64,000 bases of DNA. It comes from Agrobacterium rubi TR3 = NBRC 13261 (GTDB lineage Bacteria > Pseudomonadota > Alphaproteobacteria > Rhizobiales > Rhizobiaceae). Location: assembly GCF_000739935.1 (NCBI RefSeq), contig NZ_BBJU01000029.1, forward strand, positions 58,483 through 122,482, given 5' to 3'. Positions 1 to 7,729 of this stretch are shown in pieces. Positions within the stretch are counted from its first letter, which is position 1. Every line of letters starts with the position of its first letter. A model generated the notes under the pieces. It saw only the letters and a list, made by a program, of their open reading frames with translations. It did not search any database and had not been told where the DNA came from. The position numbers and the translations under genes are program-made.

Positions 1-37
1 AGTCCACCACACGCTTTACAGGGACGAGGATCTTCAT
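1..37 (-). CDS. etfB: Electron transfer flavoprotein beta subunit, N-terminal fragment
   Basis: The leftward frame beginning with ATG at 37 reads MKILVPVKRVVD and runs off the window. This opening matches the conserved start of EtfB, the small subunit of the electron transfer flavoprotein that passes electrons from acyl-CoA dehydrogenases to the quinone pool. An AAGGAAGG ribosome site lies a few bases upstream. It is the next gene downstream of the rhomboid/adenosyltransferase block on the same strand. Only 12 residues are visible, so the identity rests on that signature. Confidence 0.8.
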   Translation of the reverse strand, partial: MKILVPVKRVVD

Positions 38-177
38 CGATAACCTTCCTTCAACTCCTGACCATCAAGCGAAACGCCGAACGGTCCTCCTAATTCATCA
101 AGTTGCGACATGGATACGCATTTTTCCCGTAAATTCAACGGAGCAATGCTCATGATCTCATGCGCGTCGCGGATATC

Positions 178-197
178 TTACGTTAACGTGAACGTAA
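178..197. promoter_or_regulatory. Palindromic operator candidate upstream of etfB (MerR/LiuR-like)
   Basis: The site has arms TTACGTT and AACGTAA, exact inverted repeats separated by six bases, and an inner perfect palindrome ACGTTAACGT. It lies between the end of the rhomboid gene and etfB. MerR-family regulators of branched-chain and fatty-acid breakdown (LiuR type) bind sites of the TTTACGTTAACGTAAA kind and often control etfBA. The palindrome is seen; the assignment to LiuR is inference. Confidence 0.5.
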
Positions 198-219
198 ATA
201 TCAATCCTTGTTCCAATCT

Positions 220-996
220 TCATCGGATACCATCGAAAGGTCGTTCCGTTTGCGACACGACAGCCGCTTGCGGGCCCTGATTTTTATGCTGGACCGCCCG
301 CGGGGTGACGATCGTGCGGTCGAACAGCGGAACGCCTGGTCTGCGCAGAAACAACACCAGAATAACGCCAGCAACAATGCCACCGACATGCGCGCCCCAG
401 GACACCCGGTCCTGCATGCCGAACAGGAACATGAAGAACTGTTGCCCGACCCAGAGCGCCAGCGGAATGAAGGCAGGCAAGGGGATGGGAATACGCATGA
501 ATACCAGAATCCAGACCCGGACTTTGGGATGCAGCAAAAGATAGGCGGCGACGACGCCCGATACCGCACCTGACGCACCGATCAGCGGTCCTTGCGACGA
601 GGGCGAGACAAATCCGTGAAACAATGCGCCCGTTGCCGCGCAGGCGAGGTAAAACAGAAGAAAACGCAGATGGCCGAAGGCATCTTCGACATTGTCTCCG
701 AACACCCAGAGAAAGAGCATGTTGGAAGCGAGGTGCCAAAAGCCCAGATGCATGAAGGCATAGGTGAAGACGGTCATCTGGTCGGGGATGAATTGCAGTG
801 CCGGGTCGAGCTGCGCGTAGTCGAATACAACAGCGGGAACGAAGCCGAAGCCCAAGACCGCGGCGTTTCCGGCCTCATCGCTGGCAAAGACGCCGAACAA
901 CAACCAGACAAGAACATTGGCCGCGATCAGCGACATGGTGACATATTGCAGTTTGATATGCTTGAGCGAGTTCGCATCGTGAAGTGGAATGAACAT
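220..996 (-). CDS. Rhomboid family intramembrane serine protease
   Basis: This 258-residue polytopic membrane protein should cut transmembrane substrates within the bilayer. It carries the rhomboid marks: HxxxN (His88, Asn92) in one helix, GASG with nucleophile Ser142, and the partner His203 in a WGAHVGG motif. About six hydrophobic segments follow a short N-terminus. It lies 21 bases downstream of the adenosyltransferase gene on the same strand and is probably co-transcribed. The length is normal for bacterial rhomboids and the catalytic pair is intact. The substrate is unknown. Confidence 0.92.
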   Translation of the reverse strand: MFIPLHDANSLKHIKLQYVTMSLIAANVLVWLLFGVFASDEAGNAAVLGFGFVPAVVFDYAQLDPALQFIPDQMTVFTYAFMHLGFWHLASNMLFLWVFGDNVEDAFGHLRFLLFYLACAATGALFHGFVSPSSQGPLIGASGAVSGVVAAYLLLHPKVRVWILVFMRIPIPLPAFIPLALWVGQQFFMFLFGMQDRVSWGAHVGGIVAGVILVLFLRRPGVPLFDRTIVTPRAVQHKNQGPQAAVVSQTERPFDGIR

Positions 997-1017
997 GCGA
1001 AACGCCCTTGCTGCGGA

Positions 1018-1605
1018 TTAGCGGTTCTTGCCCGGAACCCACAATATGTCTGGAACGTCCGAATTCACCGCATCATTGGCAAACCGGGCCGCCACGAACA
1101 GGAAATCGGAGAGCCGATTGATGTATTTCAGCGCAGCAGCGCTCACAACCTCACCCTCCATCTTGGAAAGTTCGACCATCTGACGCTCGGCACGTCGCGA
1201 GATGGTGCGGGCAAGATGAAGATAGGCAGCGGCCGGCGTGCCGCCGGGAAGAACGAAGGATTTTAGTGGCGAGAGATCGGCGTTCAGCGCATCGATTTCG
1301 TTTTCCAGACGCGTTACCTGCGCGTCTATGATCCTCAACGGCTCGTAGGATAAAACCTCACCGGTGTGCGGTGTCGCCAAATCGGCACCAAGGTCGAAAA
1401 GATCGTTCTGGGCGCGAAACAACATGGCATCCAGCTCTGTAAGGCCTGATGTGTGAAGGCGTGCGATGCCGATGGCGGAATTTGTCTCGTCCACGGTGCC
1501 ATAGCTTTCGACGCGCAGATCGTGTTTCACGCGGCGCGGGCCTGACACGAGCGCCGTGGTGCCGTCATCGCCGGTGCGGGTGTAAATCTTGTTCAGCTTG
1601 ACCAT
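1018..1605 (-). CDS. PduO-type ATP:cob(I)alamin adenosyltransferase
   Basis: The enzyme transfers the adenosyl group of ATP to cob(I)alamin or cob(I)yrinic acid diamide, making coenzyme B12. The 195-residue protein has the PduO family signatures in order: TRTGDDGTT at 9-17 (ATP binding), FVLPGG at 117-122, RRAER at 137-141 and NRLSDFLF at 163-170. All key residues are present and the length is typical. It sits between a small HIG1-like membrane protein gene (18 bases upstream) and the rhomboid gene, apparently one leftward operon ending in etfB. The cobO/pduO/mmaB naming varies between genomes, so no symbol is given. Confidence 0.93.
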   Translation of the reverse strand: MVKLNKIYTRTGDDGTTALVSGPRRVKHDLRVESYGTVDETNSAIGIARLHTSGLTELDAMLFRAQNDLFDLGADLATPHTGEVLSYEPLRIIDAQVTRLENEIDALNADLSPLKSFVLPGGTPAAAYLHLARTISRRAERQMVELSKMEGEVVSAAALKYINRLSDFLFVAARFANDAVNSDVPDILWVPGKNR

Positions 1606-1623
1606 GGTATGCCTCTAAAACTC

Positions 1624-1821
1624 TTATCGTCCGCCGCCGGTCAGCCACAGGACAAACATGATGAGGATGATGGCGATGGCCTGTAACAGAAGGCGCAACT
1701 GCATCAGCTTGTTGGATTTGTTGGCATCCGTGCCTTTGAGCATGTTGAACAGCCCGCGTATCAACACGAGCACCACCAGACCCATCACGATGACCGCAAG
1801 GACCGTTGCGAAACTGGACAT
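1624..1821 (-). CDS. Twin-transmembrane protein, HIG1-domain type
   Basis: This 65-residue protein has two hydrophobic helices (about 6-27 and 45-61) joined by a polar loop containing the motif KSNKLMQLR. That is the pattern of the hypoxia-induced HIG1-like small inner-membrane proteins common in alphaproteobacteria. In mitochondria, HIG1 proteins tune respiratory complexes; a comparable role here is inference. It starts the small leftward operon with the adenosyltransferase and rhomboid genes, with the downstream gene 18 bases away. Confidence 0.85.
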   Translation of the reverse strand: MSSFATVLAVIVMGLVVLVLIRGLFNMLKGTDANKSNKLMQLRLLLQAIAIILIMFVLWLTGGGR

Positions 1822-1886
1822 GCTCTACCCTCCCGAAAATGCCGTGTAGTGTTACGTGCGTTGTAGCTGATTGGATCGTGGGAGCG

Positions 1887-2720
1887 CTAGTCGAACTTGC
1901 GCAACAGACGGTAAAACAATCCGGCAGGCAAAAGCCGCTTTAAGATCATGGCCTGCTTGGCGGGCGCGGTGACGAGATAGTGTGGTTTGGGGCGCAGCGC
2001 CGTCAAGGCATGCTTGAGTTCTGTGTAGACGGCATCGGGACCAAGCTTGTGCTTGTTCTTCGGCCCACTGTCATCCAGCCGCGCAAGTTGGCGCTTATAG
2101 TCTTGCGCGTGGGCTGAATTTTCGAGGTCGATATTGCCCTTGATATGCGCCAGCGCCGTTGCGGTGAATTTCGAGGCGATCGGGCCCGGTTCGATGAGGC
2201 TGACATGAATGCCGCTGCCCTGAAGCTCCATGCGCAACGTGACCCCCAAACCCTCGATCGCGAATTTCGACGCGGTATAGGCGCCCCTGTAACGGTAGGG
2301 CACAAGGCCGAGAATGGAAGAGCAATGAACGATGCGACCTTGCCCGCGCCGTCTCATGAAGGGAATGACACGGCAGGTCAGATCGTGCCAGCCGAACACA
2401 TTGGTTTCGAACTGCTGGCGCAGCACATCTACGGAGATGTCTTCGACGGCACCGGGTTGGCCATAGGCACCGTTGTTGAACAGCGCATCGATCCGTCCGC
2501 CCGTTCTGGCGGCCACTTCATCTACCAAGGCCGCGATAGTGTCCGGCTTGGTGTAGTCCATCAGCAGGGTTTCGATGCCTTGTTGTTCGAGCGCCAGCAT
2601 ATCTTCTGCCCGCCGCACCGTCGCAAAAACCCGCCAGCCATCCCCATGAAGCGCTTGGGCGCAATAGGCGCCAATTCCAGAGGAGCAGCCGGTGATGATG
2701 ATGACCGGTTTTTCAAGCAT
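1887..2720 (-). CDS. Short-chain dehydrogenase/reductase
   Basis: This 277-residue classical SDR oxidoreductase uses NAD(P). It shows the Rossmann motif TGCSSGIG at 10-17, the NNG strand motif, a catalytic Ser in VHCSSILG and the YxxxK pair in GAYTASKFA. The long C-terminal tail ends in basic residues (RLLRKFD). The substrate cannot be told from sequence. It is divergent from the YihY gene with 182 bases between them and appears monocistronic. Confidence 0.9.
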   Translation of the reverse strand: MLEKPVIIITGCSSGIGAYCAQALHGDGWRVFATVRRAEDMLALEQQGIETLLMDYTKPDTIAALVDEVAARTGGRIDALFNNGAYGQPGAVEDISVDVLRQQFETNVFGWHDLTCRVIPFMRRRGQGRIVHCSSILGLVPYRYRGAYTASKFAIEGLGVTLRMELQGSGIHVSLIEPGPIASKFTATALAHIKGNIDLENSAHAQDYKRQLARLDDSGPKNKHKLGPDAVYTELKHALTALRPKPHYLVTAPAKQAMILKRLLPAGLFYRLLRKFD

Positions 2721-2902
2721 GGAAAGTCTTTCCTAAGATCGGCGTCGTATAAGGGGTGCCCAGCATGGGTGTTGAATTCAGTAGCGCGCAATTCTTCTCG
2801 TATGCGTGGAACCGGTGCATGGTCTCACGCGCTGTACAAGCGGTGCTTGACTTCCCATATCTCGCCATGGGTTACAAATGAAATGTCGATTGAGGAGGTG
2901 AC

Positions 2903-3811
2903 ATGGTTGCCGCATTGGACATCGTCCGCAAAGTCGCCTTGGATGCCTATTTTCACTTTGCCGAAGATGACGGCTGGGCAATGGCAAGTCACGTTGCGCT
3001 TTCCATCCTCCTTGCTTTGTTTCCCTTTCTGATTTTCGGAACGGCGCTGGCCGGTTTTCTGGGTGCAGACCAGTTTGCCGAAACGGCCGTCCACATCATA
3101 TTCGACACATGGCCCGAGGCCATCGCAGCACCGCTTGCAGCCCAGGTACAACAGGTTCTGACCATTCCCCGCGGCGGATTGCTGACGATCTCGGTTCTCG
3201 CCGCTGCCTATTTCGCCTCCAACGGCGTCGAAGCGATCAGAATTTCGCTCAACCGCGCCTATCGGGTCAGCGAGACCCGCTGGTGGTACGTCACGCGCCT
3301 GCTCAGCCTGTTCTACGTCGTCATCGCGGTAACGATCTTCACCGTCATCAGCATCGTCCTCGTTGCTGTTCCCGTGGCCTTGTCTTTTGCCGAAACGCGT
3401 TTTCCCTTGCTGAAAGGGTTTCTGGAAACGGTCTCCAATCTCGGGCTCTATGGAACGATTATCGTTCTGGCTGTCGGCCTTGCCGCTGCGCATTTGTGGC
3501 TGCCAGCAGGGCGACGCCGCATATGGGACGTGCTGCCGGGGATCGTCCTGACATTGCTGTTCTGGATCATCGGCGCAGCGATATTCGCCTATTATCTGGC
3601 GACCTTCGCCAATTATGCCGCAACCTATGCCGGTCTGGCGTCGGTCATGATCGTGCTGGTCTTTCTCTATATGGTCGGCGTCATCTTCATGCTGGGTGCC
3701 GAGGTCAATGCGGCCTTAATGAAGTACCGCATCCGGCACATCATCAAGGCTGGTATCCACAATGGTAGCTTAAGAGAGGCATTAGACGCCGAGGAGGCTG
3801 CGGATATCTGA
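2903..3811 (+). CDS. YihY/BrkB family inner-membrane protein
   Basis: This 302-residue polytopic protein of the YihY/virulence factor BrkB family (once called RNase BN) has about six membrane helices, the family pattern LSILLALFPFLIF near residue 33 and the late motif LYMVGVIFMLGAEVNA. The start ATG follows a strong GAGGAGGTGAC ribosome site. Its molecular function is unsettled; the old ribonuclease label is not supported. The last 30 bases overlap the end of the convergent GluQ-RS gene. Confidence 0.9.
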   Translation: MVAALDIVRKVALDAYFHFAEDDGWAMASHVALSILLALFPFLIFGTALAGFLGADQFAETAVHIIFDTWPEAIAAPLAAQVQQVLTIPRGGLLTISVLAAAYFASNGVEAIRISLNRAYRVSETRWWYVTRLLSLFYVVIAVTIFTVISIVLVAVPVALSFAETRFPLLKGFLETVSNLGLYGTIIVLAVGLAAAHLWLPAGRRRIWDVLPGIVLTLLFWIIGAAIFAYYLATFANYAATYAGLASVMIVLVFLYMVGVIFMLGAEVNAALMKYRIRHIIKAGIHNGSLREALDAEEAADI

Positions 3812-4663
3812 GGGTGAAACGCCGCTCTCCCGCAAGGTTCCGAGGCAGGTGCTGCCGATGCTTTTGGAAAGCTTTTTGCCATCATCATCCAGCACGAGAC
3901 GATGGTGATGATATTCCGGCACCGGGAGCGCCAACAGGTCCTGCAACAACCTATGGACTGAAGTTGCGTGAAACAGGTCCATGCCTCTGACGACATGGGA
4001 AACCTCTTGGCGAGCGTCGTCGAGAACGACGGAGAGGTGATAGCTCGATGGCGCATCAGAGCGTGACAGGACCACGTCTCCCCATGCTGCTGGATCGGCC
4101 TTGACGGTGGTTTTCATGCCGCTGCCGGTCTCGTCCCATTCGAGCGGGTGTCGAAGTCTTGCCATCGCCTCATTCATATCCAGCCGCCACGCGTGTTTCA
4201 CCTTCGAAGACAGAAGGTCAGAAACCTCTTGCCCTGACCTCTGTTTATCGAGCGGGGGGTAAAGGGGAGCGCCATCAGGGTCGCGTGGCCACGCTTTCCC
4301 ATCTGCTTCATAGTCTTTCACGAAAGCCTTCGTCTCGCTGCGGCTCATGAACGAAGGATAGGCCAATCCCATTTCGATCAGTTTTTCCAGTCCTTGTCGA
4401 TAGTCCCCGAAATGCTCTGACTGTCTGTGCACGGGCGTCTCCCAGGTCAGGCCAAGCCATGCAAGGTCGGCATAAATCTCCTGCTCGAGTTCAGGCGTAC
4501 AGCGCGTAAGATCGATATCCTCGATGCGCAAAAGGAACCGCCCTCCCATCGCCTGTGCCATGTCACGATTGAGAATGGCAGAAAGCGCGTGGCCAAGATG
4601 AAGCCGCCCGTTGGGGCTGGGGGCAAAGCGAAAAACCGGTTTTTGACCTGAAAGCAAAGACAT
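3782..4663 (-). CDS. gluQ: Glutamyl-Q tRNA(Asp) synthetase
   Basis: This is a truncated paralogue of glutamyl-tRNA synthetase that activates glutamate and attaches it to queuosine at position 34 of tRNA(Asp). The class I signature is APSPNGRLHLGHALS near the N-terminus, and the KMSKS-like loop is KLSKS in DDDGKKLSKSIGS. The protein stops after about 293 residues without an anticodon-binding domain, as expected for GluQ-RS. I prefer ATG at 4663, which has AGAAG upstream; a GTG at 4678 would add five residues. Its 3' end overlaps the YihY gene tail to tail by 30 bases. Confidence 0.93.
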   Translation of the reverse strand: MSLLSGQKPVFRFAPSPNGRLHLGHALSAILNRDMAQAMGGRFLLRIEDIDLTRCTPELEQEIYADLAWLGLTWETPVHRQSEHFGDYRQGLEKLIEMGLAYPSFMSRSETKAFVKDYEADGKAWPRDPDGAPLYPPLDKQRSGQEVSDLLSSKVKHAWRLDMNEAMARLRHPLEWDETGSGMKTTVKADPAAWGDVVLSRSDAPSSYHLSVVLDDARQEVSHVVRGMDLFHATSVHRLLQDLLALPVPEYHHHRLVLDDDGKKLSKSIGSTCLGTLRESGVSPSDIRSLLGV

Positions 4664-4723
4664 GGTTTCTTCTGCCACGGTTTTCAGTGCTTCGCCAAGG
4701 CGAACTCATGCGTGTGAGGTGCA

Positions 4724-5371
4724 GTGGTCAACATCATTCGAAATGCTGCCGATATCGAGGAGGGGCTGGCAAACCTTCTGCGGATCGACCCACGCCTGAA
4801 GGCGGTCGCCGTGAAGGCTGGGCCGCTGCCATTGCGGTTGAATAAGCCGGGTTTTGCAGGCTTGGCCCATATCATCGTTTCTCAGGTGGTGTCGCGCGCC
4901 AGCGCCGATGCCATCTGGCGCAGGATGGCAGACGCGGTGGGGGAGATCACAGCGCAGAATTATCTGGCTGTAGTAACTGCCGAGGCCGCACAATTTGGCC
5001 TGTCACGTGCCAAGGCCAGAACGTTGCATGGTGTCGCGACCACCATTGCCGAGGGTAGACTAAACTTTGATGCGCTGAATGTTCTGGATGAGCGGGAAGC
5101 ATTTGCCCGGTTGACGGCGCTCAGAGGCATCGGTCCATGGACCGCGCAGGTCTATCTGATGTTCTGCGGCGGGCATGCGGATATTTTTCCATCCGGCGAT
5201 GTTGCACTCCAGGCAGCCGTAGCGCACGCGTTCCAGATGAATGCGCGCCCGAGTGGGAAAGAGTTGAGCGAGATGGCGTCTCTCTGGTCGCCGTGGCGCT
5301 CCGTGGCGGCCCGGCTTTTCTGGGCTTACTACGCGTCGATGACGCAGCGGGAGGCCGTTCCGATCGCCTGA
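4724..5371 (+). CDS. AlkA-family DNA-3-methyladenine glycosylase
   Basis: This base-excision repair glycosylase of the HhH-GPD superfamily is 215 residues long. The hairpin-helix-hairpin LRGIGPWTA is at 132-140 and the catalytic Asp is Asp158 in PSGDVALQ. No iron-sulfur cysteines follow, which fits AlkA rather than MutY/Nth. It lacks the extra N-terminal domain of E. coli AlkA and is closer to the compact MAG-like enzymes. The start is GTG, supported by GAGGT five bases upstream. It is divergent from gluQ with a 60-base gap. Confidence 0.88.
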   Translation: MVNIIRNAADIEEGLANLLRIDPRLKAVAVKAGPLPLRLNKPGFAGLAHIIVSQVVSRASADAIWRRMADAVGEITAQNYLAVVTAEAAQFGLSRAKARTLHGVATTIAEGRLNFDALNVLDEREAFARLTALRGIGPWTAQVYLMFCGGHADIFPSGDVALQAAVAHAFQMNARPSGKELSEMASLWSPWRSVAARLFWAYYASMTQREAVPIA

Positions 5372-5471
5372 AATAAGCCTTTCTTTCAGCGCTTCATTTA
5401 TGGGCTTCACAATCCTGTAACAACAGACTTAATATACAAGATGTAGATGCAGAATCGGTCAGGAGACGCCC

Positions 5472-6029
5472 TTGACGATTGCCGTTTCACCACAGGCCTT
5501 GCCTGCGCTCGTTTTGAACGCAGACTACCGGCCACTGAGTTATTATCCCTTGTCGTTGTGGTCCTGGCAGGACGCGATCAAGGCCGTGTTTCTTGACCGT
5601 GTGAACATCATTGCAGAATATGATCACGCGGTATGTTCACCCAGTTTCTCCATGCGGCTGCCGAGTGTCGTCAGCCTCAAGACCTATGTTCAGCCTACAC
5701 GAAATCCCGCCTTCACACGCTTCAACGTGTTTTTGCGGGATAAATTCGAGTGCCAATATTGTGGATCGCACGAGGATTTGACCTTCGATCATGTCATCCC
5801 GCGCGCGCATGGCGGCGAAACGACATGGCTGAACGTCGTTGCGGCCTGTTCGCCGTGCAATCTGAGAAAAGGAAGCAAGCTACCCAAGATTGCCGGGATG
5901 ATTCCCCACCAGAAGCCGTTTCAGCCAACAGTGCAGGACCTCCACAACAACGGTCGCTCGTTTCCGCCCAACTATCTGCACGAAAGCTGGATGGACTATC
6001 TCTACTGGGATACCGAATTGCAGCCGTGA
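5472..6029 (+). CDS. HNH endonuclease family protein
   Basis: This 185-residue protein has an HNH nuclease fold with a structural zinc site: CQYC at 94-97, DH at 106-107, Asn121 and CSPCN at 126-130. The residues before it (VLNADYRPL) are typical of the widespread chromosomal HNH family found in alphaproteobacteria. Its cellular role is not defined; it has no phage context here. The start is TTG at 5472, preceded by AGGAGA; no better in-frame start is visible. It converges on dsbB with eight bases between the stop codons. Confidence 0.88.
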   Translation: MTIAVSPQALPALVLNADYRPLSYYPLSLWSWQDAIKAVFLDRVNIIAEYDHAVCSPSFSMRLPSVVSLKTYVQPTRNPAFTRFNVFLRDKFECQYCGSHEDLTFDHVIPRAHGGETTWLNVVAACSPCNLRKGSKLPKIAGMIPHQKPFQPTVQDLHNNGRSFPPNYLHESWMDYLYWDTELQP

Positions 6030-6037
6030 CCGTCGGC

Positions 6038-6553
6038 TCAAGCGCTCTTGCGGCTAGCGCCAAAGAAGGCGATGCCCGCAAGCACGATGCTGGCAATCAC
6101 GTTCCAGCCGGCAAAGGACAGACCCAGAACTCGCAGTGCCGCATCATTGCATGACGGCGGCTTGACGGCGTTGAGGTCGCTCAGCAAACTTCCGGCATTG
6201 GTGGTAATCGATGGCGCGCCCGTGGAGCATGTGATGGGCCCTGGCCAGAAACCCCATTCCACGCCCGAATGATAGACGCCAAGACCGGCGCCGATCACCA
6301 TGGCAAGGCCAACGATGATGAGTGCTGCCCGCGTGACCCAGACCGGCAGCTTGAAAAGGCTGGCTGCAATGGCCAGAATACCAATGGGAATGGCGTAATA
6401 ATAGGGATCGCGCTGCAAAAGGCAAAGTGCACAAGGCGTATAGCCGCCAATATGCTGGAAGCCGAGCGCCGATCCCACGGTGAAAATCATTCCTGCTGTC
6501 ACTAGGATGGCAGACGTGCTGCGGGTTTTCTCAGCGGAAACTGAACGTGCCAT
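6038..6553 (-). CDS. dsbB: Disulfide bond formation protein B
   Basis: This inner-membrane quinone reductase reoxidises periplasmic DsbA. The 171-residue protein has four membrane helices, the first redox pair Cys41/Cys44 in TPCALC, and the second periplasmic pair Cys109 and Cys135. The QRDPYYY stretch after the first pair is typical of the alphaproteobacterial DsbB branch. Both cysteine pairs are present, so the enzyme should be active. It stands alone between the convergent HNH gene and the tRNA-Leu promoter region. Confidence 0.92.
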   Translation of the reverse strand: MARSVSAEKTRSTSAILVTAGMIFTVGSALGFQHIGGYTPCALCLLQRDPYYYAIPIGILAIAASLFKLPVWVTRAALIIVGLAMVIGAGLGVYHSGVEWGFWPGPITCSTGAPSITTNAGSLLSDLNAVKPPSCNDAALRVLGLSFAGWNVIASIVLAGIAFFGASRKSA

Positions 6554-6745
6554 GATCTGTCCTTAACATTCGACGCGGGATTTAAAAGCACCTGATCAGG
6601 TGGAAAACAAGGCGGGATGCGGCATTGTTGAAACGCCAAGCAAAGCCTCTAATCCAGTCTCATCTCGCTTGCAAATCCTTCGTTGAGCGTTGACATATCT
6701 GCCGCAAACAAAGTTTCGTGAAATCGAAATTTTCGCAAAAATCGG

Positions 6746-6773
6746 TTGACCTAGCACAGTCGGTTCGTATAGT
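6746..6773 (+). promoter_or_regulatory. Promoter of tRNA-Leu
   Basis: TTGACC (6746-6751) and TATAGT (6768-6773) are separated by 16 bases. The -10 box ends 33 bases before the tRNA-Leu gene, the right distance for a short leader. Confidence 0.6.
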
Positions 6774-6806
6774 CCGCCGCATACCAAGGAATACGATTCC
6801 AGAGTT

Positions 6807-6891
6807 GCCCCTTTGGCGGAATTGGTAGACGCGCCTGACTCAAAATCAGGTTCCGAGAGGAGTGCTGGTTCGATTCCGGCAAGGGGCACCA
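6807..6891 (+). tRNA. tRNA-Leu (anticodon CAA)
   Basis: The 85-base gene folds as a class II tRNA: acceptor arm GCCCCTT pairs with AAGGGGC, the anticodon stem CCTGA/TCAGG closes loop CTCAAAA with anticodon CAA, the long variable arm marks tRNA-Leu, and the T arm contains GGTTCGATTCC. CCA is encoded (6889-6891). Its 3' end is the attachment site of the island to its right, yet the tRNA remains whole. Confidence 0.96.
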
Positions 6892-6897
6892 AAAACA
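6882..6897 (+). repeat. attL: tRNA-Leu 3' end, 16-bp direct repeat
   Basis: AGGGGCACCAAAAACA covers the end of the acceptor arm, CCA and the next six bases. The identical 16 bases occur at 53710-53725. Such duplication of a tRNA 3' end is what tyrosine integrases leave when an element integrates. The flanking bases differ on both sides, so the repeat length is exactly 16. Confidence 0.85.
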
Positions 6898-6974
6898 TCA
6901 TTGTAATTCAAATACATGATGCGTTTTCAATAGGTTAAACTTCCATCTGCTACAGCGAACTGCTACAGCGAGGC

Positions 6975-7316
6975 ATGGAAGACGTGACAATTTACCCTTG
7001 GTTGACCCTCAGAAATCGCACATATTATCTGCGCGCACCCGTGCCAGCGGACATCCGTAAGTCGCTGGGAAAAAACAAAATCTTGAAATCTTTTGGGATA
7101 CAGGACAGCCGAGAGGCGGTTGAGAAGTTGCACATCCAGAGCGCTGTCGTTACCGAGACTTTCGAAAATGAACGCGGGAGTAAAGACGCGTCTCAGCCGC
7201 CGCTAGAGGAGCTGACGGATCCTCAGATCAAGATCATCAGTGATGTCCATTTCACCCATCTGCTGGATAATAATGAATAGCGGCGGCTGAGCGGTACAAT
7301 GCCCCTGACTGGATAG
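6975..7316 (+). pseudogene. Truncated tyrosine-type integrase (DUF6538-like N-terminus)
   Basis: The frame gives 101 residues resembling the start of DUF6538-containing phage/island integrases: TYYLRAPVPADIRKSLG, then an alternating helix region. A TAG at 7278-7280 ends it; the same frame continues with RRLSGT, which looks like the family's next residues, before a second stop at 7314. No catalytic R-HxxR-Y core is present anywhere nearby. It lies 77 bases after tRNA-Leu and points into the island, the usual place for the island's own integrase. It is dead as it stands. Confidence 0.7.
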
Positions 7317-7729
7317 AAGTCCTCGATAAGGATAATCGGAGAGGCAACCGAGGTTTTATCTTGGGATGGCCCCGGGCTTCGCTCTGTCAGTGCATTCGCT
7401 TCACCAGTCGTCCGAACCTCGTTTTCGGCGGCGCAAAGAAGAACCGCCTCTCCGTGGCGAGCAGCCACTCGGTCTATGCATTTTACGTGGAAACACGCGG
7501 CAATGTCTGATCGTCACCGCTTCGATATCAACTGAAGCGGGGGGCTGAATTTCGGGCACTCGCCGTTCTCTTCGAATCAGAAAAGACATACCGCAACTGT
7601 TTTCACGCACAAATAACTGAAAGTTGATCGGCCATGGTGCACTGCAGAAGCCTCATATTTCAGCAGCCTTGAATTCGCCGAATTTTAAGTCAGTGTTAAG
7701 GAATACATTCCTTTTTTTGGAGATCGGCC
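7317..7729. other. Non-coding or decayed stretch after the integrase remnant
   Basis: No frame here has a recognisable family, a good ribosome site or a length that stands out. It is probably the eroded rest of the integrase region plus the leader of the next gene. A promoter cannot be assigned with confidence. Confidence 0.4.

Noticed and set aside
592..1266. 224-codon rightward frame across the rhomboid and adenosyltransferase genes
   Set aside because: It is antisense to two clear family genes and shows the low-complexity hydrophilic composition of a shadow frame.
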